The notes beneath the pieces are model-generated. The model did not search any database, had not been told where the DNA came from, and saw only the letters and a list, made by a program, of their open reading frames with translations. Of a stretch of 22,628 nt of DNA, positions 1 to 6,691 are shown piece by piece. Source of the stretch: Ignavibacteriales bacterium (GTDB lineage: Bacteria; Bacteroidota; Ignavibacteria; Ignavibacteriales; Melioribacteraceae); contig JAFGID010000205.1 of assembly GCA_016929735.1 (NCBI GenBank), positions 1-22,628 of the forward strand. Reading direction: 5' to 3'. How positions within the stretch are numbered: the first letter of the stretch is position 1; every line of letters starts with the position of its first letter. Both the position numbers and the translations under genes were made by a program.

Positions 1-530
1 GCCCAATCACCTACCATTAATGTTTCAACTGGCATACATTCAAGTTTATTTAATATTGCGCGAAATGGTTCGGGTTCAGGTTTTCTTTTATTTGTATCTT
101 CAAATGTAACCACAGCATCGAAAATGTGATGTAAGTTTAAGTATGCTAATCTTAACCACGCTTCACGTGCTGGAGCATCTGATAAAATCCCTAATTTTAA
201 TCCCATTTTAGTAAGTTGGAATAATGTAGAATAAACATGTGGATATGGAATTAATTCAGCTTCTCTTGCTTTTCTGTAAGCAACGATACCAGCAGACATA
301 ATTTTCAGACTAACTTCGTTGAAATGCTTTTGCAGGAAAAAATCAAAAACTTTCTGATATTCAATTCCCTGCTCCTTATAGATTTGATTTATTTTTTCTA
401 TTGCATCTGAATGTTCAATATCGAGTCCTGCATCAATCATTGCTTTTACAGCAGCTTCAACTGCTCTTTCTTTCATTTTCATAAAATCAACAAGTGTATT
501 ATCCAAGTCAAATACTATTGCTTTTATCAT
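1..530 (-). CDS. HAD-superfamily hydrolase, 3' part cut by the window edge
   Basis: The minus strand reads open from an ATG at 530 to the window edge, giving about 176 residues without a stop. Motif I is near the N-terminus (FDLDNTLVD, nucleophile Asp then Asp+2), a helical cap follows, motif II is LGILSDAP, motif III is the Lys in KRKPEPEPF, and motif IV begins as MVGDW at the cut. This is subfamily IA of the HAD phosphatases. The cap segment (AMIDAGLDIEHSDA, then SAGIVAYRKARE) resembles the family TIGR02253, whose substrate is unknown to me. The ATG follows the aroQ stop codon directly with no gap, so the two are almost certainly co-transcribed and translationally coupled. A phosphatase acting on small phosphorylated metabolites is likely; the exact substrate cannot be told. 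Confidence 0.85.
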   Translation of the reverse strand, partial: MIKAIVFDLDNTLVDFMKMKERAVEAAVKAMIDAGLDIEHSDAIEKINQIYKEQGIEYQKVFDFFLQKHFNEVSLKIMSAGIVAYRKAREAELIPYPHVYSTLFQLTKMGLKLGILSDAPAREAWLRLAYLNLHHIFDAVVTFEDTNKRKPEPEPFRAILNKLECMPVETLMVGDW

Positions 531-959
531 TTATTCCCCTTTTAATTTTCTTGCTAAATAAATTGCTGAAATGTAAGAATATTCTTTAAATCCACTAATA
601 TAACCATTGCAAACTGAAGCAGTAATTAAATTTTGTCTAAAGTTTTCTCGATTACTTAAATTTGATAAATGAACTTCGATTTTAATAATTTTCAGTAATT
701 CGAGAGCATCCCTTATTGCCACTGATGTATGAGCATAACCTCCGGGATTTAATATTAAGCATTCAAAATTTTTATCTGCTTTTTGAATCTGTTCAACGAT
801 TTCTCCTTCCAAATTACTCTGAAAAAATTGAAAGTCATCCTCAGGAAAATTATTCAAAATTTTCTTTTCAATGTCTTGTAGTGTAAGATTTCCGTATTGA
901 CTTTCTTCTCTTTTACCAAGCAAGTTAAGGTTTGGTCCATTTATTATTAAGAATTTCAT
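531..959 (-). CDS. aroQ: 3-dehydroquinate dehydratase, type II
   Basis: Cytoplasmic enzyme of the shikimate pathway that dehydrates 3-dehydroquinate to 3-dehydroshikimate. At 142 residues it has the normal length of the type II family, which forms dodecamers. The N-terminus carries NGPNLNLLGKRE with the active-site Arg17 and Tyr22 (QYG), then SNLEGEIVEQI, NPGGYAHTSVAIRDAL (Asn71, His77), and VHLSN with His97, followed by RENFR. These match the known catalytic and binding residues of the family. The start ATG overlaps the TGA of the upstream 90-residue gene in an ATGA arrangement, and the stop abuts the HAD gene. It sits at the tail of the long minus-strand gene run, with no other shikimate gene in view. 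Confidence 0.96.
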   Translation of the reverse strand: MKFLIINGPNLNLLGKREESQYGNLTLQDIEKKILNNFPEDDFQFFQSNLEGEIVEQIQKADKNFECLILNPGGYAHTSVAIRDALELLKIIKIEVHLSNLSNRENFRQNLITASVCNGYISGFKEYSYISAIYLARKLKGE

Positions 960-1228
960 TGTTTAACATCCATTTCATTTATTATTTCTCTTAATTTTGG
1001 AGTTAGATAAATGTCTTCTACTCCAAGTTCTTTCAGCGCTGTTGCAAGAACTACAACTTTTCTCTGCAAGTTAGTGAATTTATTAATCACAATTAATTTA
1101 TCTTTTTTTACTAAACAATAACCGCCAACAAAGTCGCCTTTTTCAAACCTTACCTTTGCTCCCATCTCAGCAGCAATAAACTTCAAATCCTGTAATAAAT
1201 GCTCAAATTCTTTTTCTTTAATTTTCAT
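956..1228 (-). CDS. Conserved small protein of unknown function
   Basis: A 90-residue soluble protein without a signal peptide or membrane segment. The first 25 residues are probably a helix (EFEHLLQDLKFIAAEMG). A beta-rich core follows with the pattern EKGDFVGGYC and KKDKLIVINK, then a second helix (RKVVVLATALKELG) and a short C-terminal helix. The layout of charged helix, Gly-Gly-x-Cys hairpin and helix looks like a real small fold rather than a chance frame, and I have an impression of similar small proteins in the same phylum, but I cannot name a family or function. It overlaps aroQ by four bases and the upstream membrane-protein gene by 11 bases, so it is embedded in the operon and likely translated with aroQ. 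Confidence 0.75.
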   Translation of the reverse strand: MKIKEKEFEHLLQDLKFIAAEMGAKVRFEKGDFVGGYCLVKKDKLIVINKFTNLQRKVVVLATALKELGVEDIYLTPKLREIINEMDVKQ

Positions 1229-1739
1229 TTTTAATTTTTCTTAAAGGTTTGAAAAGATACATAAATAAAATACCAAAATATGAAAAAATTTCAATTAAAG
1301 AAAAACTACTTAATTCTGTAATTCTTTCTTTATATAAACACAGGATATTTGAATTATCAAAGGTTCCGCTCATTACACTTGTTATTATTTTCAAGTCAAT
1401 CAATAACAAATATATTTCGAATGGTGCTGTAATTAAAACAATTGCTGTGATAATAAATAACCATCCTTCAATGCGTAAATTCAATTTACTGAAGATTAGA
1501 AATAGAATAAAGAATACTAAGAATGAAATAAAGGAAACAGCATTTAAGACTAGAATTCCATAAGAAGAATTAAAAACAGATGTTAAGTTTTCAAGAGTAA
1601 ATTTATCGCGTAGTAATAATTCATTATCAAAGATATTATAAACTAAAATTTGACGTGCTATGTATCCGCCAAGCCAAACAACAAAAAAAACAGAAGTAAA
1701 AAACAAAAATATTTTTGCAACACGATTTAATTTTTCCAT
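1218..1739 (-). CDS. Four-helix integral membrane protein of unknown function
   Basis: A 173-residue protein with about four hydrophobic segments (roughly residues 8-30, 60-84, 91-115 and 147-165) and positively charged ends (MEKLNRVAK at the start, PLRKIKNEN at the end), which suggests both termini are cytoplasmic. No catalytic motif or cysteine pair is visible, and I do not recognise the family. It overlaps the 90-residue gene by 11 bases and follows the zinc-ribbon membrane protein by 19 bases, so it is one of a string of small envelope genes behind parB. An open frame on the opposite strand within it (1249-1563) is only a shadow favoured by low GC. Confidence 0.75.
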   Translation of the reverse strand: MEKLNRVAKIFLFFTSVFFVVWLGGYIARQILVYNIFDNELLLRDKFTLENLTSVFNSSYGILVLNAVSFISFLVFFILFLIFSKLNLRIEGWLFIITAIVLITAPFEIYLLLIDLKIITSVMSGTFDNSNILCLYKERITELSSFSLIEIFSYFGILFMYLFKPLRKIKNEN

Positions 1740-1758
1740 ATTAACCTTATTTAATTTT

Positions 1759-2460
1759 TCAATAAATATATAAAGAAATAAAAATTATCAAAACAGATAA
1801 AAATGCTATTGAGAATATACTTATTATAATTGAATATATAATTTTTTTTGTCTGAACATACGATGATAAAAACATGAGGACAAATGTCCAAACGATAGAA
1901 ATAATTTCAAGTATGAATAAAATATGAGAAGCTAACGGTCTTATTACAAAGGGTTCAGGGTTGCCTGTAAACCAATGCTTTCCGAACAAAGCAAATTCTA
2001 TAGGTAATAAAATTATTAATACTAAAACTTGTGGAATAAAGGAATAAATATAAATAGATAAATTATCTTTATATCTTGTCTTGATTTTCAGTAATTTGTT
2101 TGAAAAAGTTACCAGTAGAGAAAAAAGAAAAATGAAAAGGAAAAAAATACCGGAAAAAATCAACATATTAATCCAAAGATAATTATTTAATACTTCAACC
2201 TTATACACACTATCTGAAAAAAATAGGACATTAGAAAAAAACTTTACACCAATAAAAATTAATATTGCAAAGATAAAATTTTTATGCTCTGATTGAATAA
2301 TTTCTCTGAACGATTTGAATGGATTATCAATTAGAGTCTTAATCGTTTTCCATAAATCAATATTAACTACTCTTGTGCGTAAAAGTGCGTTACATTGAAA
2401 ACAATTCAACCTATAAAGTGCATTTTCCGAATTACAATTTTTACATATTATTTTATTCAT
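1759..2460 (-). CDS. Zinc-ribbon plus Yip1-like multi-pass membrane protein
   Basis: A 233-residue protein with an N-terminal zinc ribbon: Cys6-x2-Cys9 and, ten residues later, Cys20-x2-Cys23. A short amphipathic stretch with the phrase DNPFKSFREII follows, typical of the start of Yip1-like domains. About five membrane helices come next (near 62-80, 93-116, 138-158, 175-197 and 207-232). The family assignment rests on this layout rather than on a catalytic motif. Such proteins have no well-defined role in bacteria; an envelope or membrane-organising function is only a guess. The start ATG is immediately next to the stop of the DUF5683 gene with no intervening base, so translation is probably coupled. 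Confidence 0.72.
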   Translation of the reverse strand: MNKIICKNCNSENALYRLNCFQCNALLRTRVVNIDLWKTIKTLIDNPFKSFREIIQSEHKNFIFAILIFIGVKFFSNVLFFSDSVYKVEVLNNYLWINMLIFSGIFFLFIFLFSLLVTFSNKLLKIKTRYKDNLSIYIYSFIPQVLVLIILLPIEFALFGKHWFTGNPEPFVIRPLASHILFILEIISIVWTFVLMFLSSYVQTKKIIYSIIISIFSIAFLSVLIIFISLYIY

Positions 2461-3003
2461 CTATTTCCAAGGAAAAAATCTTACATTAAGTTGAAATCCA
2501 TTATTATACAGATCGGGTCCAACATCAAAATCGAATAAGTGTGCATCAACGTAAGCATCAACCAAAGTCAGAAAATATACCAAACCGATATAAACTGCAA
2601 ATTCATCTCTCTGATCTCGATAAAAATCTCTTCTGCTTTTATATAATTTTTCTGCAATAATATTAATGTTTTTGTTATTAAGATAATATTCTTGATTATC
2701 CCAATATAATCTATGGCTTTTTATCCAAACTGAAGTATAATATGCTAAAAGTCCCCAAACTAGAGGAATTTTCCAATATGATTCATTATAGAACTGTCCC
2801 CATCCTGGTATTACCGCACTTCGAAGTACAGCTCCCCACGGAGATTTTTGCATTTCAAATATTTCGTTCTCCGGTTCTTCAGATACATTATCAAATCCAT
2901 CTAAAGTATCGCTAAGCATAATTACTTTAGAAGTATCTTCAATCTGAGAAAACACCTGTGTTGAAATCAGATAAAATAAAATTATACTAAGAATTTTTTT
3001 CAA
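2461..3003 (-). CDS. DUF5683 family exported/membrane protein
   Basis: Recognised by the segment SAVIPGWGQFYNESYWKIPL and the following YWDNQEYYL, hallmarks of DUF5683, a family of unknown function that usually follows parA-parB in Bacteroidota relatives. I place the start at a TTG codon at 3003-3001, giving 180 residues that open with KKILSIILFYLISTQVFSQ, a well-formed signal peptide ending at Ser-Gln. The frame extends ten codons further to another TTG at 3033, but those codons lie in front of the signal peptide and deepen the overlap with parB. No in-frame ATG exists before residue 29 of the shorter form. After the signal peptide come an acidic stretch and one or two membrane-associated segments (around 55-85 and 125-145). 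The overlap with parB is 17 bases. Confidence 0.82.
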   Translation of the reverse strand: MKKILSIILFYLISTQVFSQIEDTSKVIMLSDTLDGFDNVSEEPENEIFEMQKSPWGAVLRSAVIPGWGQFYNESYWKIPLVWGLLAYYTSVWIKSHRLYWDNQEYYLNNKNINIIAEKLYKSRRDFYRDQRDEFAVYIGLVYFLTLVDAYVDAHLFDFDVGPDLYNNGFQLNVRFFPWK

Positions 3004-3934
3004 TGATATTAAATAGTTCAAGTAATCTTTCAAGTTCTTCGTTTGAATAAAATTGTATTATTATTTCACCTGCACCTTCCTTTTTCTGGTTGCAGATAAC
3101 TTTAGTACCAAATATTAATCTTAGTTTGTTTTGCAAATCATCTTTTGCCGGATTGCTAGTTTTTTGTTCACCTTTTTTTTCTTCTTTGATGTTATCTGTT
3201 ACTGAAAAACGTCTAACCAATTTTTCAACATCTCGAACTGATAATTGCTGCTTTATTATTTTCTGAACAATTTGCAATTGAATATTTTTGTTAGGCAAAT
3301 TAATCAATGCTCTCGCATGCCCCATCGCAATTTCATCGTTGATGATATTTTGTTGAATTGATTTTGGTAATTTTAATAATCGTAAAAAATTAGTAATTGT
3401 AGTTCTATCCTTGCTGACCCTTTCGGCAATATCTTCTTGAGATAAATTGCAGTCATCAATCAGTCGCTTATATCCTAGCGCAATTTCAATTGGATTTAAG
3501 TCTTCCCTTTGAACGTTCTCGATTATTGAAAGAGCAAGCATAGCTTCATTTGTATCAACTTTTCTTATGTATGCAGGAATTTTTGTATATCCTATTTCTT
3601 TACAAGCACGGAATCGTCTTTCACCTGATATCAGTTCATAATTATTTTTTCCGGCTCTTCTTACCGTTATGGGTTGAATTAATCCATTTTCTAGAATCGA
3701 TTTTTTTAATTCGTCAAGAGCTTCTGAACGGAAATCAGTCCTAGGTTGGAATGGATTTGGAAGAATTTTTTCGACATCAAGTTGAATTAAGATATCGATT
3801 GATGTGCCATCATCCTCTTCTATTTTTTCATAAGGGATTTGTTCGATAGGTATATCAATTTTATTTTCATCATAGGGTTTGATTAATGCATCTAATCCCC
3901 TGCCTAATCCTTGCTTACTTTTTTTCATTTTCAT
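2987..3934 (-). CDS. parB: Chromosome-partitioning protein ParB
   Basis: ParB/Spo0J is a CTP-dependent DNA clamp that loads at parS sites and spreads to organise and segregate the replication origin with ParA. The 315 residues show the usual order. There is a ParA-activating N-terminal peptide (GLGRGLDALI, 9-18), then box I NPFQPRTDF (60-68). The CTP-binding region follows with SGERRFRACKEIG (103-115) and ENVQREDLNPIEIA (139-152). The parS-reading helix-turn-helix is at LSQEDIAERVSKDRTTI (164-180), MGHARALINL is at 204-213, and a C-terminal dimerisation region starts at about 265. The chosen ATG at 3934 overlaps the parA stop (ATGA); a second in-frame ATG two codons later is also possible. 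No convincing parS site was found in the window. Confidence 0.97.
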   Translation of the reverse strand: MKMKKSKQGLGRGLDALIKPYDENKIDIPIEQIPYEKIEEDDGTSIDILIQLDVEKILPNPFQPRTDFRSEALDELKKSILENGLIQPITVRRAGKNNYELISGERRFRACKEIGYTKIPAYIRKVDTNEAMLALSIIENVQREDLNPIEIALGYKRLIDDCNLSQEDIAERVSKDRTTITNFLRLLKLPKSIQQNIINDEIAMGHARALINLPNKNIQLQIVQKIIKQQLSVRDVEKLVRRFSVTDNIKEEKKGEQKTSNPAKDDLQNKLRLIFGTKVICNQKKEGAGEIIIQFYSNEELERLLELFNIIEKNS

Positions 3935-4707
3935 TTTTTCAACTTGTTCCTGATTAATAATTCAGAAGCCAACGACATATAATTTTCAGCTCCCTTTGAA
4001 ATTGCATCGTATAATATTACCGGTTTTGAATGACTCGGAGCTTCCGATAAGCGTACATTACGATGAATGATTGTATTAAATACTTTTTCGCCAAAATATT
4101 TTTTCACTTCCTCTACAACTTGATGAGAAAGTCGTACTCTTATATCATACATTGTCAATAAAACACCTTCAATAGACAAATTATTATTATAATGTTTTTT
4201 AACAATGTTGATTGTGTTTAATAATTGTCCCAAACCTTCCAAAGCAAAATATTCACACTGCACAGGAATAATGACTGAATCTGCAGCTGCAAGAGCGTTT
4301 AATGTAAGCAATCCAAGCGAAGGAGGACAGTCTATAATAGTAAATTGATATTCGTTTCTTATTTTTTCTATTCGATTTTTTAATATAAATTCTCGGGATT
4401 TCAAATTAACCATTTCAATTTCAGCACCAACTAAATCAATATTTGAAGGAAGAATATCAAGGTATGGCATGTAGGATTTAATTATGCAATTTTGAATTTG
4501 TTTTCTGTTTATCATCACATCGTAGATAGAATTTATCTTTTTATCACTACCAATTCCCGAAGTAGAATTTGCCTGAGGGTCAATGTCAATTAGCAATGTT
4601 TTATATTCAGCTGCAGCTATAGATGCAGATAAATTAATCGCGGTAGTAGTTTTACCTACTCCCCCCTTCTGATTTGCTATTGCTATAACTTTATGAAAAT
4701 TGTTCAT
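3931..4707 (-). CDS. parA: Chromosome-partitioning ATPase ParA (Soj)
   Basis: ParA is a DNA-binding P-loop ATPase that, with ParB, segregates chromosome origins; it dimerises on ATP and is released when ParB stimulates hydrolysis. The 258 residues carry the deviant Walker A motif QKGGVGKTTT (13-22, with the signature Lys14), the A' motif LLIDIDPQAN (38-47), and the Walker B-like FTIIDCPPSLG around residue 126. RNVRLSEAPSHSKP lies near residue 220, where chromosomal ParA proteins keep this string. The absence of an N-terminal helix-turn-helix extension points to a chromosomal Soj type rather than a P1-plasmid type. It overlaps parB by four bases and follows the MBL hydrolase by 19 bases. Confidence 0.97.
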   Translation of the reverse strand: MNNFHKVIAIANQKGGVGKTTTAINLSASIAAAEYKTLLIDIDPQANSTSGIGSDKKINSIYDVMINRKQIQNCIIKSYMPYLDILPSNIDLVGAEIEMVNLKSREFILKNRIEKIRNEYQFTIIDCPPSLGLLTLNALAAADSVIIPVQCEYFALEGLGQLLNTINIVKKHYNNNLSIEGVLLTMYDIRVRLSHQVVEEVKKYFGEKVFNTIIHRNVRLSEAPSHSKPVILYDAISKGAENYMSLASELLIRNKLKK

Positions 4708-4726
4708 TTCCTTTACTTTAAAGATT

Positions 4727-5404
4727 TTATAATTCTATTTCTTCCCCAAATTGCATAATAATACATTTTTTTCCGATTGCTTCAACTTTAATTTTAAATT
4801 CTTCTGGGTCAGCTTCAATAACTGGAAATGTATTGTAGTGCATTGGAATAGCATTTTTAGGGTTAACTAATTCAACAGCTTTTACAGCATCTGTAATTCC
4901 CATAGTAAAATTATCACCGATGGGCAAAAGTATATAATCAATAGGATTCATCTCACCTATTAACTTCATATCGTAAAATAGCCCAGTATCACCAGTATGA
5001 TATAAAGTTTTTCCATCAATTTTTAAAATCACTCCCGCAGGTTCTCCTCCATAAGTATTGTCAGGAGTCATTGAACCATGATGTGCAATTGTAAATTTCA
5101 AATATCCAAAATCAAAATTATGACTCCCCCCAATATGCATATTATGAGCACGAAATCCTTTTTCAGCACAATAATTTGCAAGTTCGTTTACACAAATAAA
5201 TAGTGAATCGCATTTTTTTGCAATTGTGAACGAATCACCAATATGGTCACCGTGAGCGTGTGTTAGAACAATAAAATCGGCTTTCAAATCCTCTACTTTA
5301 ACTGGAGCATTAGGATTGCCTGTAATAAATGGGTCAATTAAAATGGTCTGGTTATTACTTGTTGTAATCTGAAATCCCGAATGTGATAGATATCTAAGTT
5401 TCAT
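4727..5404 (-). CDS. Metal-dependent hydrolase, metallo-beta-lactamase fold (UPF0173/YtkL type)
   Basis: A 225-residue cytoplasmic protein of the MBL superfamily. The metal-binding motif is THAHGDHIGD (48-57, with His49, His51, Asp53 and His54). Further ligands are His108 or His109 in AHHGSM, the Asp in YHTGDTG (139) and His189 in PMHYNTFP. The order and the string IGDNFTMG (162-169) match the UPF0173 family (YtkL of Bacillus), whose natural substrate is unknown; related folds hydrolyse lactones, phosphodiesters or acyl bonds. The start overlaps the upstream CHAD gene by 11 bases. All metal ligands are present, so the enzyme is probably active. Confidence 0.9.
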   Translation of the reverse strand: MKLRYLSHSGFQITTSNNQTILIDPFITGNPNAPVKVEDLKADFIVLTHAHGDHIGDSFTIAKKCDSLFICVNELANYCAEKGFRAHNMHIGGSHNFDFGYLKFTIAHHGSMTPDNTYGGEPAGVILKIDGKTLYHTGDTGLFYDMKLIGEMNPIDYILLPIGDNFTMGITDAVKAVELVNPKNAIPMHYNTFPVIEADPEEFKIKVEAIGKKCIIMQFGEEIEL

Positions 5405-5870
5405 CTTTCATCTCTTTATTTATGTTCAGTAATTTTTTTATGTCTTTACTATTTAAAAATTTTCTTAATTGTAATTTAATCTCTCTTCTATGAAGTTTCA
5501 AATCGCTTTCAATTTTCTCAAATAGCGATAAAGGTATGGTAATATTATCTTCATCCTGATAAATCTGCAATCTTATTTTTATTACATCCAAGTCACGTCC
5601 TTCGCCTACTAAATCCTGAAGATACTTTGCAAAGTTATATACTTTTTTTAATACATCCGGTTCAAATGATAGATAAAATAATTCAAGAGAATACCTTAAT
5701 CTTCTTATACCGATTCGCAAAAAATGTAAATTTTCAACAGACTGTTTTTTAAAATATTTATTTATTAATTTGAATACATCTTTTACTTTATTAGCAATAA
5801 TAGTATTTGCTGCTTCATCGAATTCATTAGTTTTTTTTAATCCCGGTATTTCCCACTTCTTTTTCATCAA
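5394..5870 (-). CDS. Short CHAD-domain protein (probable polyphosphate-binding)
   Basis: A 158-residue, helix-rich, basic protein. The CHAD signature is visible as LHFLRIGIRRLRYSLELF (48-65, keeping the His and the Arg cluster) and LQDLVGEGRDLDVI (84-97). CHAD domains bind inorganic polyphosphate through such basic helices. Most CHAD proteins have 200-300 residues or are fused to a CYTH domain; this one seems to hold little more than one repeat of the fold and no CYTH. The gene lies two bases after cdaA and overlaps the MBL gene, so the three form a tight unit. Two adjacent start codons (MM) are possible at 5870 and 5867. A polyphosphate role is inferred from the family. Confidence 0.82.
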   Translation of the reverse strand: MMKKKWEIPGLKKTNEFDEAANTIIANKVKDVFKLINKYFKKQSVENLHFLRIGIRRLRYSLELFYLSFEPDVLKKVYNFAKYLQDLVGEGRDLDVIKIRLQIYQDEDNITIPLSLFEKIESDLKLHRREIKLQLRKFLNSKDIKKLLNINKEMKDET

Positions 5871-5872
5871 AA

Positions 5873-6691
5873 TTAATTTTCTTCTTTTGTATTATCTTTC
5901 TCATCTTCAGGATGAAATTCTTTATGCTTACTTAAGGAATTTATTAATTCAGTTCTCAAAATATCTTTTGTTAATTCTCTTTTTAATATCCCTTTTTCAG
6001 CAAGTGATATTATACCCGATTCTTCAGAAACTATTACTGTAACTACATCTGCTTCCTCACTAATTCCTAATCCTGCACGGTGACGCATTCCTAAATTAAC
6101 ACCATTAAAAGTTGTTTGAGAAGATAATGGTAGTGTGCATCGAGCTGCAAGGACTAAATTATCCTGAACAATAGCAGCGCCATCATGTAATGGCGATTTC
6201 GGATAAAAAATAGATTTTAACAATTCCTTACTTATAGTTGCTCTAAGTGTAATACCAGTTTCAGCAATAGCTTTAATACCTACAGATTTTACAACAACAA
6301 TAAGAGCACCATGTTGAAGATTAGATAACTCATAAGCAGTCTGAGAAAGGATTGATATTAAATCTTCTTTGTTTGTTCGGAAAAAGAATTTAAATGCAGG
6401 TGTCCTACCTATCTGAACAAGAATTCTGCGAATTTCTGGTTGAAATAAAATAATAAATGCAATTACCCAAATATCAGTGATTAATTTCAGTATAAATCCA
6501 AGGGCTTTTAGATTAATCAATTGTGCAAGAAGAGAAAGCAAAACGACTACAATTAAGCCGATAAATATTTGAGCTGCTATAGAGCCACGTGAAAGAATAT
6601 AAATTTTATAAATAATATAGGTTACGATAATTAAATCGAGCAAATCAAGAAATGTAAAAGATAGAAAACCTAAATTAAAAATTTCAAACAT
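5873..6691 (-). CDS. cdaA: Membrane diadenylate cyclase CdaA (c-di-AMP synthase)
   Basis: Makes the second messenger cyclic di-AMP from two ATP at the membrane. The 272 residues have three N-terminal membrane helices (about 15-33, 38-57 and 64-83), a linker, then a DisA_N domain from about residue 105 to 235. The two active-site motifs are intact: SPLHDGAAIV (DGA at 170-172) and LGMRHRAGLG (RHR at 203-205). The C-terminus is a charged, probably disordered tail. It overlaps folP by eight bases; a folP-cdaA pair is, as far as I recall, common in Bacteroidota relatives. In other bacteria c-di-AMP controls potassium and osmolyte transport and cell-wall stress; no c-di-AMP target or phosphodiesterase is seen here. 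Confidence 0.96.
   Translation of the reverse strand: MFEIFNLGFLSFTFLDLLDLIIVTYIIYKIYILSRGSIAAQIFIGLIVVVLLSLLAQLINLKALGFILKLITDIWVIAFIILFQPEIRRILVQIGRTPAFKFFFRTNKEDLISILSQTAYELSNLQHGALIVVVKSVGIKAIAETGITLRATISKELLKSIFYPKSPLHDGAAIVQDNLVLAARCTLPLSSQTTFNGVNLGMRHRAGLGISEEADVVTVIVSEESGIISLAEKGILKRELTKDILRTELINSLSKHKEFHPEDEKDNTKEEN

Noticed and set aside
164..173. CTTCACGTGC in the HAD gene as a second parS candidate.
   Set aside because: Only the central eight bases match; it is expected by chance and is inside a codon-constrained region.
1249..1563. Plus-strand open frame of 104 codons opposite the four-helix membrane protein.
   Set aside because: It is the complement of a hydrophobic coding region in AT-rich DNA, with no recognisable domain; the minus-strand gene has operon context.
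3004..3033. Ten extra residues at the start of the DUF5683 protein.
   Set aside because: They precede a complete signal peptide and deepen the parB overlap without any added support.
6581..6596. A parS-like site (AGAGCCACGTGAAAGA) within cdaA, about 2 kb from parAB.
   Set aside because: Only ten of 16 bases match TGTTTCACGTGAAACA and the left half is poor; it lies in a coding region, so it is not listed as a feature.
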